In this document: positions 49,006 to 58,500 of the stretch, piece by piece
Layout: every line of letters starts with the position of its first letter
How positions within the stretch are numbered: position 1 is the stretch's first letter
NCBI GenBank assembly: GCA_963971305.1
Contig: OZ020307.1
Location: 55,115,702-55,179,701 of the forward strand
DNA length: 64,000 nt
Origin: Arcuatula senhousia
Lineage: Eukaryota > Mollusca > Bivalvia > Mytilida > Mytilidae
Direction of reading: 5' to 3'
Made by a program: the position numbers and the translations under genes
The notes under the pieces: generated by a model
What the model was told of the DNA's origin: nothing
What the model saw: only the letters and a program-made list of their open reading frames with translations
Databases searched by the model: none

Positions 49006-51064
49006 CTCAGAAGTAAGTCCTCTAATGTTGTGTCCACAAACTCCTGTTGGGGGTCGGCTGTCACTTTTTCTTCAAAATTGGAAGAAAATAACAACCGACA
49101 AATGGGTACTCTCAATAATAGAAGAGGGTTACAAGTTGGAATTTTTGGAGAAACCTCTTTGGACGGGGGTCAAACAAACTCATGTTTCAAAAGAAAATTT
49201 AGATATTTTTATGGGAGAAATAGATACTTTGCTAGAAAAGAATGTAATAGAGAAAATTTATTTTCCCCAAGCAATAACAGGTTTTTACAGTACCTTATTC
49301 CTTTTACCCAAGAAAAACGGGAAGTTACGAATGGTGACAAATTTAAAACCCCTCAACAGGCAGTTAAAGAAAATTCACTTCAAAATGGACACAATGCAAA
49401 AAGTGATAAATCTAGTGCAACCAAACGATTGGGCAATATCTCTCGATCTGTCGGATGCGTATCTTCATGTACCAATATTTCACAAACACAAACAGTACAT
49501 GAGGTTTTGTGTGAACAACCAATGTTACCAGTGGAAAGTCATGTGTTTCGGGGGGACGTTTGCTCCAAGAATTTTCACAAAACTGGTAACAGTGGTTGCA
49601 GCCTATCTGAGAACACAAAACATACGACTAGTAGTTTACCTCGACGATTGGCTAATAGTAAACCAAAACAAGTTTCAACTATTACAAGATCGACAGAAGT
49701 GCCTAAATCTGATAGTTGCACTGGGTTTTATCATAAACAGAGAGAAATCTGCCCTAATTCCCAGTCAGACAGTGACTTACTTAGGGGGTCGGTTTTTGCT
49801 GGACAAGGGCATTGTTCTTCCCACAGAGGAGAGAATTCAAAACTTGGAGACATTGATTCAGAAATTGTTTTCGGGTCAAAACACAGCAATAGATTTTCTC
49901 AGAGTATTAGGGGTAATGGCTTCATGTATAGATCTTATCCCGAATGCACGTCTCTACATGAGACCAATCCAATTGCATCTTTTGAGTTTTTGGAAACCGA
50001 TATCTCGAAATTTAGAGCATTTTGTCCCATTTACTCAACATCTAAAATCACATCTGATGTGGTGGTTAAATTCAGCCAACACGCAGAAAGGCCGATATTT
50101 AGTATCACAGAACAGCACTGTTACAATCACGACAGATGCTTCGAAAAGCGGTTTTGGGGGTTATATTGGGACACAAATTTTTCAGGGGGAATGGAATTCA
50201 GATCAGAAAAATTGGCATATCAATTGTTTGGAAATGAAGGCGGTTTATCTAACGCTGAGGCATTTTCTGAATCAGGTCAAAAACAAATCGGTTTTGATAA
50301 GGAGCGACAACACCAGTGTCGTCCAATATATCAATCGCCAAGGGGGCACGAGATCAGCAAATCTTTGTTTTCTGACTTGGGAGTTATGGCAGATGGCTAT
50401 ACAGCACGGAATAGTTTTGAAAGCTGCACATATCATAGGCAAGAAAAATTTATTGGCAGATCAATTGAGTCGAGTGAAAATTCGTCCAACAGAATGGTCT
50501 TTGAACAAAACGGTTGTCAGTCAAATTTTTCATGTTTGGGGAACTCCAATGGTAGATCTGTTTGCCTCCTCGGAGAACAAGCAGACTCAGATTTTCTGTT
50601 CTTGGATTCCACACCCAGATGCATTAGCTCTGGATGCCCTAACGACATCATGGGAGAACATGTTTGCTTATGCATTTCCTCCAATTTGCCTTGTACCCAA
50701 AGTATTAAAGTATATGAGGCAGTTCCATTGTACAATCATTCTGATAGCACCACAGTGGCCGAGGAGACATTGGTATCCTCAAATTTTGGAACTTTTGATA
50801 GCTCCTCCAATACAGTTGCCAATGTGGGAGAATTTGTTGAATCAACCAAAAACAAGGATCTTTCATCCAAATCCTCAAATGTTGAATCTGACTGCTTGGC
50901 TCCTCTCAACAGAAATTTCGAGTCAGGGGGCTTTTCTGAATCAACTAGAAAGTTACTCATTGCATCTTGGCGAAAGGGTACACAAAAGGACTATGTCAAA
51001 AAGTTCGAAAAATACAGTAGCTGGTGTAGTGAAAGGGAAATTGATCCCTATTCAGCAACTTTAG
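48827..51064 (+). CDS. DIRS reverse transcriptase / RNase H polyprotein (ORF2)
   Basis: 745 codons from the first ATG. The RT domain starts near residue 75 (VGGRLSLFLQNWKKIT, typical of DIRS RTs). It has the first catalytic Asp in SLDLSDAY (Asp207), FGGTFAPRIF (241-250) and the YLDD box (271-274). RNase H follows, with Asp437 in TTDAS, Glu469 in NCLEMKAV, Asp494 in RSDN and Asp545 in ADQLSR. Residues 570-670 (VDLFASSENKQ, AYAFPP, LIAPQWPRRHWYP) match the conserved region after RNase H that in DIRS-1 has been related to a Dam-like N6-adenine methyltransferase; I see no clear DPPY/DPPW motif, so that activity is uncertain. It overlaps ORF1 by 179 nt and ORF3 by 415 nt. The true start may be later, or reached by frameshifting. 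Confidence 0.92.
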   Translation: MPLLPLTRMFKTIDFKEIRMITRTTTLEGLRMTLDEMRADQLEKVPGDPYHGFLRNGAADSEVSPLMLCPQTPVGGRLSLFLQNWKKITTDKWVLSIIEEGYKLEFLEKPLWTGVKQTHVSKENLDIFMGEIDTLLEKNVIEKIYFPQAITGFYSTLFLLPKKNGKLRMVTNLKPLNRQLKKIHFKMDTMQKVINLVQPNDWAISLDLSDAYLHVPIFHKHKQYMRFCVNNQCYQWKVMCFGGTFAPRIFTKLVTVVAAYLRTQNIRLVVYLDDWLIVNQNKFQLLQDRQKCLNLIVALGFIINREKSALIPSQTVTYLGGRFLLDKGIVLPTEERIQNLETLIQKLFSGQNTAIDFLRVLGVMASCIDLIPNARLYMRPIQLHLLSFWKPISRNLEHFVPFTQHLKSHLMWWLNSANTQKGRYLVSQNSTVTITTDASKSGFGGYIGTQIFQGEWNSDQKNWHINCLEMKAVYLTLRHFLNQVKNKSVLIRSDNTSVVQYINRQGGTRSANLCFLTWELWQMAIQHGIVLKAAHIIGKKNLLADQLSRVKIRPTEWSLNKTVVSQIFHVWGTPMVDLFASSENKQTQIFCSWIPHPDALALDALTTSWENMFAYAFPPICLVPKVLKYMRQFHCTIILIAPQWPRRHWYPQILELLIAPPIQLPMWENLLNQPKTRIFHPNPQMLNLTAWLLSTEISSQGAFLNQLESYSLHLGERVHKRTMSKSSKNTVAGVVKGKLIPIQQL

Positions 51065-51879
51065 ATCAGATTGCTGATTTTTTGACATATTTGTTTGAGT
51101 CGGGTTTACAATACAGGACCATTTCAGGTTATCGATCAATGCTTTCGGCAGTTTTACCTGCGTATCAAAATTGTCCTGTGGGTCAACATCCTGTGGTTAC
51201 AAGGTTGATAAAAGGTGTTTTTCAGTCAAGACCACCTAAGGTTAAATTACTTCCAGAATGGAATTTAGAAGTTGTTTTGGAAGCTTTACAAAAATCTCCA
51301 TTTGAACCTTTAAATGAAGCAGATTTAAAGTTTGTGACATTCAAAACTGTGTTTCTCATTGCAATTACAACTTTTCGTAGATGCAGTGATATTCAAAGTT
51401 TAAGGATTGATCATGAATCAATGAAGGTACAAGATAAAGGGGTAACCTTTATAAGGCAAGGGCTTTCTAAACAGGATAGACAAAATCATTTGGGATCAAA
51501 GATTTTTGTTCCTAGTTTTTCTGAAAAGAAATTACTAGATCCTAAAAGAGCTTTATGTGCATATTTGGGAAAAACAAAAGAATTCAGACAAAAATTGAGT
51601 GCTTCGGACAAGGGTAAGCTGTTTTTGTCCATGAATGAACCGCACAAGCCAGTGTCTTGTCAGACAATAGCTAGTTGGATAGTTAAAACTGTTCAAAATG
51701 CATATTCAGATAAAAATTTGAAAGTCAATGCTCATTCCACTAGAGCAATAGCTCCTAGTTGGGCATTATACAAAGGAGCGTCTACAAAAGCTATTATTGA
51801 AGCTGCTGATTGGGCGTCTGAGTCAACTTTTGTGAAGTTTTATTTGAGGGATTTAGATTCCTTCAATTTCTTAAAGTAA
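50650..51879 (+). CDS. DIRS tyrosine recombinase (ORF3)
   Basis: 409 residues from the ATG at 50650, the first plausible one upstream of the conserved domain; the frame itself is open much further back. The SAM-like core-binding domain spans about 97-190 (LLIASWRKGTQKDYVKKFEKY, IADFLTYLFE). The catalytic domain carries Arg in TTFRRCSD (243/244), HSTR (His362, Arg365), Trp388 near the second His/Trp position, and the nucleophile Tyr398 in VKFYLRD. This is the integrase of DIRS elements, joining a circular DNA intermediate to a short target without target duplication. It overlaps the end of the RT frame by 415 nt in a different frame. Start choice is uncertain; the domain assignment is firm. 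Confidence 0.9.
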   Translation: MGEHVCLCISSNLPCTQSIKVYEAVPLYNHSDSTTVAEETLVSSNFGTFDSSSNTVANVGEFVESTKNKDLSSKSSNVESDCLAPLNRNFESGGFSESTRKLLIASWRKGTQKDYVKKFEKYSSWCSEREIDPYSATLDQIADFLTYLFESGLQYRTISGYRSMLSAVLPAYQNCPVGQHPVVTRLIKGVFQSRPPKVKLLPEWNLEVVLEALQKSPFEPLNEADLKFVTFKTVFLIAITTFRRCSDIQSLRIDHESMKVQDKGVTFIRQGLSKQDRQNHLGSKIFVPSFSEKKLLDPKRALCAYLGKTKEFRQKLSASDKGKLFLSMNEPHKPVSCQTIASWIVKTVQNAYSDKNLKVNAHSTRAIAPSWALYKGASTKAIIEAADWASESTFVKFYLRDLDSFNFLK

Positions 51880-52110
51880 ATATTTTTGCATTTATGTCTT
51901 TTACAGAATGAAGACTAGTTTTGCATGCATGGTGGAAGCATTTTAATTGTACAGAACAGTTTTGTTGTTTGATGAACAGTTATGTTTTGTTACATGTGCC
52001 AGTTATATATAAACTTTATAGATGTTTTATTGATGCACTTTTGGATTTTGGAGATGTATTGGAAGAAATTTATCCAGCCTCCTGAGGAATACTGCTTTGT
52101 AATCAGTAAG

Positions 52111-52234
52111 TATTCTATATTTATTTATATGTTAATGTGGTAAGTATAATGTACAAAATTAATATAAAATATAATTTTTTGAAATCTCAAGAAGAGATTT
52201 TATATTAATTTTATAGTACATTATACTTACCACA
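52111..52234 (-). repeat. DIRS internal complementary region
   Basis: 52111-52170 is the exact reverse complement of the element's left end (47078-47137). 52167-52234 is the exact reverse complement of the right end (52453-52520). The two halves overlap by four bases (52167-52170, ATTT on the complementary strand). Each half carries its own end's diagnostic variant (the ATA insertion and the 30-nt right-end extension), so it is a template of the circular junction. It lies just after the recombinase stop. Confidence 0.95.
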
Positions 52235-52270
52235 GACCACCACCACCCCAAATAAATTTCTTTATTTGAA

Positions 52271-52520
52271 GCGTCAAAATTTTTAGACTGGCGCGAATGT
52301 ATTACAGGTAGATTAATTACACATACAGGTAATATAGTCACATGATCATAGTGAGATGATAACATCACGTGATGTTTAAATTTAGATCATCTCATTGATT
52401 GCGATTGAGACACTAATAACGCGAACATATTCTATATTTATTTATATGTTAATGTGGTAAGTATAATGTACTATAAAATTAATATAAAATCTCTTCTTGA
52501 GATTTCAAAAAATTATATTT
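52271..52520 (-). repeat. DIRS right inverted terminal repeat with 30-nt extension
   Basis: The reverse complement of the left ITR, extended outward by 30 nt (52491-52520) that have no partner in the left ITR but are copied in the internal complementary region. A short right-end extension of this kind is also known in DIRS-1. Confidence 0.92.
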
Positions 52521-54015
52521 GACTTACCCTGAAAGTTCCCCCGACAGCAAGTCATTTGTGTTGCAATTCACAAGAAATATTGGCCAGGTCACCCTTGTTT
52601 GGTTCTAGATTCAAGAATAACCACATCAAATTTAGAAGAAATTTAGTTTTTACATTGAATTTAGACTCAGAACACTCGTGCACAGATTCCTTGACTAGCA
52701 GCTTTGAGTCCAAAACTACATAGAGTAAGCGCTCCTTTGAATCCAAGCATTAACATAGTTCTATATGACAGTTTTTTTCTGTTTTTCTATATTTTTGTAT
52801 TGCTTGTTTGGAAATATTAAACTTTTCGTCGTGGAAAAGACGTATTAGTATAAAAGTTGTACAAAGTTGTACATTATAATTTTGTAATTATTAAAAGATT
52901 TTATCAATTAACACATATTCTGAACATTCTTCAAATGAAGTATATGTCTTGATATTTAAAAAAAAACAACCTCGATTAAGAATCAGATTAGAAGACAAAA
53001 AAAAAACACTACAAAAAATTAAACTATTTTTCAAAAGAACTTAGTATAAGTCAACATCCTTAAAATTCAACATAAAATGGAAAAGAAAGCAATCGAAAAC
53101 AGTAAATAAAGAAAAAATGAAAAATGTATAAAAAATCAAGGATTTAGAAAAAAACAATATTCTTTACATTTTGTTTTGAAATAGGAACCTTGCTCTGTGA
53201 ACAAACAATACATTAAAATATATATATATATATTTTTTAACAGGTAATAAATAACTGGGCTATCCCTTAGTTGGCCCCATAATCCCCACCCTTAATTGAA
53301 TGTTGTTATAGTTAATTATCAAATGTTGGAGAAACGTGAACACACCCGGTAAATACATGTGGCTTCAGCGTGTCGGCCGTCCTTTCAACTTTTCAAAAAT
53401 CTTCTCTGAAACCACAGGATCAAACACAATCAATCTTGGTATGCTTTGTCCTCTACAAAACTGCCTTTCGGATTTTTGATTCATCAATAAATATGGCCAC
53501 AGTTACTAAAAGTACAACATAGGGTAAAATCACACATATTGGCCTATAACTCAAAAAGTATAATAGATCGAAAAAAATCTGAAGCATCAAGTTTTCTTTA
53601 ATAAATCAATAACGAAGCCAGATATCATTTTTTTTCATGGAGCAAAACTGATCAGCATGATGAGATCTAACTGTATGCAATTTTCGAGAAAATTCGTGAA
53701 AAATAGTAACAAGACAAAGGCGTGGCCTGCCAGGCCAACAAAGGGTAAACATAATTCACTCTCAAATGACACATGCACGAAAACCAAATCACTTTACACC
53801 CCAAAAAACAATCCACAACAAAATATACGGTAGTCTGTTGTAAAAAGTTTTAAAATGACAAGAAACATATACTTGACTCTATTAATTTTGTAAAATATTG
53901 AATTACTGATTAACAAAATCATCTATAATTGCCTTCGTTTTGTTCTATATTATATGTGATATAGTCTGTATCCAAAACGATAGGAACGTATTATTTAATG
54001 TACATGTATCTTTAG
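52521..54015. other. Noncoding stretch, probable intron, with repeat scraps
   Basis: 52521-52750 is moderately complex; a 64-codon minus-strand frame (52552-52746) has no ATG start and is preceded at once by a stop, so I leave it uncalled. 52750-53220 is very AT-rich. A TA microsatellite lies at 53219-53233. 53380-53700 is a worn copy of the AGCTCAC family interior (ATATGGCCACAGTTACTAAA, AACTCAAAAAGTATAA). The stretch ends with a TATCTTTAG splice acceptor. Confidence 0.5.
53273..53340 (-). repeat. Right copy of a 68-bp inverted pair
   Basis: The inverted counterpart of 45894-45961, starting GGCCCC and ending GAAACGTGAA, about 91% identical. Homology appears to fade beyond both edges. Confidence 0.8.
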
Positions 54016-54822
54016 AACATCTTTAATATTGAAGGAAACTCTATTGTTTGGCATGGTCAAGCTGATATTCTGATTGAGAGTGCTAGTATGGCAAGCACAG
54101 TAAAGGTTGACATAGAAACAGTCAAAGAAAGTAAAGATAAAAGAAAAACAGAAGGAGACCAGGGAAAAGGTTGTTCAGAAGAGAAAGCAGAAAATACAAC
54201 AGTAAACCCAGGACAAGTTAATAAAGGTAAAGATCAACATAAGACAGGAGACTGGGAAAAAGATTGTTCAACAAGTGTAGAAGTAAAAACAGAAGATACA
54301 AAAGACAAGACAGGGTCTCATTCTCAAGTATTAGCGCAAACCATTGTAAATGCATTTGTTGAAAGTAAAAGAAATCGCTCACTGTTTGGGGAATTTATTC
54401 CATCTTTTTTTGCAACAAATAAAAACATAAGAATTATTATGTATAATTGTGAACTGGATAAATTGCTTTTTAGTGAAGAATTGCCTATTTGGCATGAGGG
54501 CCATTTGAATATCTCAACAATGATATTTGTTTTGATAGAACTAAGCAACTTGAAAAATAATCGTTATTCAGAAGAAGTGCTTGAACAATTGATGACCATG
54601 ATCCCTAAATGTGGGTTTAAAGAAGCTGCTGGGCCTGGATATGCAATTTATTTAGATGGAGTTACAAGGCCATGTAATGAAACGATGCAGCTAGATTCAC
54701 ACAAACAACCATTTACCAATTATATTGAAAATCATTTTGATGACCCTGAAATGGCAGAAGTTGCAGCTTACTTAAAAAAAGTGTCAATGAAAGTCAATGC
54801 AGCTATATTTCCAGAAAAATAA
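54016..54822 (+). CDS. Probable 3'-terminal coding exon of an uncharacterised bivalve protein
   Basis: Starts after the acceptor TGTATCTTTAG (ending 54015) in phase 0 and runs 268 codons to TAA. The first residues, NIFNIEGNSIVWHGQADILIE, look coding and lie before the first ATG (54088), so this is probably an internal start of an exon rather than a gene start. A Lys/Glu/Thr-rich, low-complexity linker follows (about 33-100) with a twofold repeat (KGKDQHKTGDWEKDCS against an earlier KDKRKTEGDQGKGCS). Then comes a globular part with QVLAQTIVNAFVESKRN, IRIIMYNCELDKLLFSEELPIW and LNISTMIFVLIELSNL. I recall similar proteins as a large uncharacterised family in bivalve genomes. The HGxxDILI motif is reminiscent of a PD-(D/E)XK fold, but the rest of that signature is not evident. 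An upstream exon may be 45542-45742. Confidence 0.6.
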   Translation, partial: NIFNIEGNSIVWHGQADILIESASMASTVKVDIETVKESKDKRKTEGDQGKGCSEEKAENTTVNPGQVNKGKDQHKTGDWEKDCSTSVEVKTEDTKDKTGSHSQVLAQTIVNAFVESKRNRSLFGEFIPSFFATNKNIRIIMYNCELDKLLFSEELPIWHEGHLNISTMIFVLIELSNLKNNRYSEEVLEQLMTMIPKCGFKEAAGPGYAIYLDGVTRPCNETMQLDSHKQPFTNYIENHFDDPEMAEVAAYLKKVSMKVNAAIFPEK

Positions 54823-55007
54823 GATGTCAATTCATTAATCAATTTAATATAAATATTATACATTTATAGATTTGTTTGTTCTTACAGATGTTTGTATAGA
54901 TTTTTTTTAGAAAAAAGTTTTTCTCGAGTGGATGGAATCAGAATACATGTAGTTGATGTCATTTAATTTCTCGGCTGAGCAAAAGAAACCTTTGATCTTC
55001 AATTTTT
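54823..55007 (+). other. Putative 3' UTR / downstream flank
   Basis: AT-rich sequence after the stop codon. I see no canonical AATAAA; ATATAAATAT near 54848 is the nearest approximation. It ends at the T tract before the next repeat element. Confidence 0.35.
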
Positions 55008-58000
55008 AGCTCACCTGGACCAAAGGTCCATGTGAGCTATCGCTATCACTTGGCGTCCGTCGTCGTCTGTCGTCGTCTGTTAACAATTTACAAAAATCTT
55101 CTCCTCTGAAACTACTGAACAGAATTTAATGAAACTTGTTGCGAATGGTCCTTAGGGTGTCCTGCACCAAACTTGTGTTTCAATTTTTGATCCCTCAAAA
55201 AACAACACCACCGTTACTAAAAATAGACCAGGGTGGTCAGACTACTTCGGGTCAGGTGAGCTATTGTTATCGTTAAGCGTCCGTCGTCCGTCCGTTAACT
55301 TTTCTTCAAAGATCTTCTTCTCTAAAACCACTAAAGGGATTACATTGAAACTTGGTATCCTTGATCTTTAGGATGTCCTCTACCAAGTTTGTGAATTATA
55401 TAAATGTTGACAAACCAACATGGCTGCCGTTGCTAAAAATAGAACAGGGGGGTCAGACCATTGTTTTTGGCTTATAACTCGAAAAGTATAAGAGATAGAG
55501 AAAATCCGAAGCAACCCTCCTTGTTCAGCATCAAAAGCTCTACAAATCTCTTCTTTGAGTCAAAGTTGTGAAACAACTCCTTATAGGAGTTATTGCCCTT
55601 TAATCATCAAAATTGACCATTTTTGCAGTTTTTGGACTATATCTTGAAAACCATTAGAGCTAGAGGAAAAGTTAGCATTGAAAAATTGTTAAGCTCATTG
55701 CGATCTACAAAAATGATTCAGGGTCAAAATTGTCAGATCAGCCGTTTAAGAGTTATTCCCCTTTAACTGTTTTTTTCCATAAATTTACACTGATTTTCAA
55801 AAATCTTCTTCTCTGAAACCAATGAAGGGATTGCATTGAAACTTGGTATACTTGATCTTTAGGATGTCCTCTACCAAGTTTGTGAATTATATACACGTCG
55901 ACCAACCAACATGGCGGCCGTTGCTAAAAATAGAACAGAAAGATCAGACCATTGTTTTTGGCTTATAACCCAAAAAGTATAAGAGATAGAAAAAATCCGA
56001 AGCAACCTTTCATGTTCAGCATCAAAAGCTCTACAAATTTCTCCATTGAGTCAAAATTGTGAAACAACTCCTTATTATAGGAGTTATGGCCCTTTAATCG
56101 TCAAAATTGACCATTTTTGCAGTTTTTGGATAATATCTTGAAAACCGTTAGAGCTAGAGGAAAAGTTAGCATTGCAGAATTGTTAAGCTCATTCAGATCT
56201 ACAAAAATGATTTCAGAGTCAAAATTGTCAGATCAGCCATTTAAGAGTTATTCCCCTTTAACTGTTTTTTCCCATTAATTTTAACTGATTTTCAAAAATC
56301 TTCTTCTCTGAAACCACTGAAGGGATTGCTTTGAAACTTGGTACACTTGATCTTTAGGATGAGTCTACCAAGTTTGTGAATTATATACACGTCGACCAAC
56401 CAACATGGCCGCCATTGCTAAAAATAGAACAGGGGGGTCAGACCATTGTTTTTGGCTTATAACTCGAAAAGTATAAGAGATAGAGAAAATCCGAAGCAGC
56501 TTTTCTTGTTCAGCATCAAAAGGTCCTTAAAGGAGTTATTGCCCTTTAACTGTTTTTTTCTATTAATTTAAACTGATTTCCAAAAATCTTCTCTGAAACC
56601 ACTGAAAGGATTGTTTTGCAACTTTGTATACTTGAAAGTTTGTGAAATTTATTCAAACTTTGGCATAAGATCAGGTGAGCGATTCAGGCTCCTGGGAGCC
56701 TCTAGTTTTGGCTTGTAAATCAAAAAGTATAAGAGATAGATGAAATCTGATACCACCCTACTGCTTCAGCATCAAAAGTTTCACTAAAGTGTTCAATTGG
56801 TCGAAGTTGTCAGATGATCCCTTATAGGGGTTACAGCCCCTTAAAGGTGAAAAATAGCGTTTTTTTTTCATGTTTTTGGCTTATAGAATGAAAACTATTG
56901 CAGATAGAGGAAAGCTGTTGCTTGCTTAAATGTTCAGCTCATTGAGCTCTACAAAAGTCACCAAAGGCAAAGGGTCGAAGTTGTCAGATGACCCCTTATA
57001 GGGGTTCGGCCCCTTAATGACGAAAAATAGTGTTTTTGGTCTATAGAATGAAAACTATTGCAGATAGGGAAAAGCTGTTGCTTGCTTAAATGTTCAGCTC
57101 ATTTAGCTCTACAAAAGTCTCCATAGGGTCGAAGTTGTCAGATGACACCTTATAGGGGTTACAGCCCCTCAAAGGCGAAAAATAGTGTTTTTAGCCTATA
57201 GAATGAAAACTATTGCAGATAGAGAAAAGCTGTTGCTTGCTTAGATGTTCAGCTCATTTAGCTCTACAAAAGTCTTCATAGAGTCCAAGTTGTCAGATGA
57301 TCCCTTATAGGAGTTACAGCCCCTTAAAGACCGAAAATAGTGTTTTTGGCCTATAGAATGAAAACTATTGCTGTTAGAGAAAAGCTGTTGCTTGCTTAAA
57401 TGTTCAGCTCATTTAGTTCTACATAAGTCTCCATAGGTTCGAAGTTGTCAGATGACCCCTTATAGGGGTAACGGCCCCTTAAAGGCAAAAAATAGTGTTT
57501 TTGGGGCCTATAGAATGAAAACTATTGCAGATAAAAAAAACTGTTGCTTGCTTAAATGTTCAGCTCATTAAGCTGTTTAAAAATCTCCATAGGTGTGAAG
57601 TTGTCAGATGACCCCTTATAAGGGTTACAGCCCCTTAAAGGCAAAAAATAGTGTTTTTAGCCTATAGAATGAAAACTATTGCAGATAGAGAAAAGCTGTT
57701 GCTTGCTTAAATGTTCAGCTCATTTAGTTCTACAAAAGTCTCCATAGGGTTAAGTTGTCAGATGACCCTTTATAGGGGTAACGGCCCCTTAAAGGAAAAA
57801 TATAGTGCTTTGGCCCATAGAATGAAAACTATTGCAAATAGGGAAAAGCTGTTGCTTGCTTAAATGTTCAGCTCATTAAGCTGTTCAAAAATCTCCATAG
57901 GTGTGAAGTTGTCAGATGACCCCTTATAAGGGTTACAGCCCCTTAAAGGCAAAAAATAGTGTTTTTAGCCTATAGAATGAAAACTATTGCAGATAGAGAA

Positions 58001-58262
58001 AAGCTGTTGCTTGCTTAGATGTTCAGATCATTTAGCTCTACAAAAGTCTCCATAGGGTCGAAGCTGTCAGATGACCCCTTTTAGGGGTTACGGCCCATAA
58101 AGGGGAAAAATAGTGTTTTTGGCCTATAGAATGAAAACTAATGAAGATAGAAATAAGCTTTTTCTTGCTTAAACATTCAGCTCATATAGCTATACAAAAG
58201 TCTTAATAGGGTTCACATCAAGACCAGGTGAGCGATTCAGGCTCCTGGGAGCCTCTTGTTTA
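55008..58262 (+). mobile_element. AGCTCAC-family element (155-bp type) split by a nested copy
   Basis: The 5' hairpin (55008-55038) has TGGACC/GGTCCA in its inner arms, where the first element has TGACCC/GGGTCA. The 3' end is CAGGTGAGCGATTCAGG plus the AGGCTCCTGGGAGCCT hairpin (58239-58254) and CTTGTTTA. The host part is 55008-55246 plus 56705-58262. The latter holds about nine 155-bp units (TATAGAATGAAAACTATTGC near 56883, 57042, 57196, 57352 and so on). 55247-56704 is an inserted relative. Noncoding. Confidence 0.8.
55247..56704 (+). mobile_element. Nested AGCTCAC-family copy (490-bp type) lacking its 5' hairpin arm
   Basis: It interrupts the host tract ACTACT-GTTTTTGGCTTG, which is intact at 3163-3180. 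Its left edge reads TCGGGTCAGGTGAGCTATTG: the first arm of the 5' hairpin and five to six target bases are missing. The right edge is the normal GGCTCCTGGGAGCCTCTAG, then TTTTGGCTTG of the host. Inside are about 2.8 units of roughly 490 bp (anchor TTCTCTGAAACC near 55808 and 56302). Confidence 0.8.
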
Positions 58263-58500
58263 TACTTTGTTGTTGGGTGGTCTGTTCGTCCGTTCGTCCG
58301 TCACACTTAACATTTTCTCAAATTTCTCGGGAACTACAAGTTGGATCTTCATGAAATTTTGTACACTACTTCGTTATATCAAGGCCAATAATGGACTCTT
58401 TTGTCAAGTTCTGTTTGTCTGAGAAACTCAGGTTTACCTTTTTCTAAAAAAGCTGCGAGCGGGGTGTCCGTGTCGTTCTGACACATCCTTGTTTATATAA
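58263..58500 (+). repeat. Fragment of a further interspersed repeat with a TGTCC...TGACACA 3' end
   Basis: It starts with CGTCCGTTCGTCCGTCAC and a TCGGGAACTACAAG block. It ends GCGAGCGGGGTGTCC, GTGTCGTTCTGACACATC and CTTGTTTA, a different family that shares the terminal CTTGTTTA with its neighbour. No gene. Confidence 0.5.

Larger units (their letters stand above)
47078..52520 (+). mobile_element. Complete DIRS-type tyrosine-recombinase retrotransposon (5.44 kb)
   Basis: All hallmark parts of a DIRS element are present: inverted (not direct) terminal repeats, a gag-like frame, an RT/RNase H frame, a tyrosine recombinase frame and an internal complementary region upstream of the right ITR. 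The element is flanked by TAACTGG and GACTTACC with no target duplication other than a shared ATTT. The three frames are open and catalytic residues are retained, and the two ITRs are nearly identical over about 210 bp, so the insertion looks young and possibly competent. It sits between the two host exons at 45.5 and 54.0 kb. Confidence 0.93.

Noticed and set aside
49030..51879. A single 949-aa protein starting at 49030
   Set aside because: The initial codon is GTG and the first 540 codons overlie the RT gene without recognisable domains. I annotate the recombinase from 50650 and report the long open frame as a finding instead.
47078..52520. LTR retrotransposon or retrovirus-like element
   Set aside because: Termini are inverted rather than direct repeats, there is no protease or DDE integrase, and a tyrosine recombinase and internal complementary region are present.
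52552..52746. 64-aa minus-strand frame downstream of the DIRS element
   Set aside because: The peptide looks moderately protein-like, but the start is TTG directly after a stop and I find no convincing splice acceptor, so support is insufficient.
54324..54548. 74-aa minus-strand frame under the 54-kb exon
   Set aside because: It is a shadow of the plus-strand coding frame, with no independent coding features.
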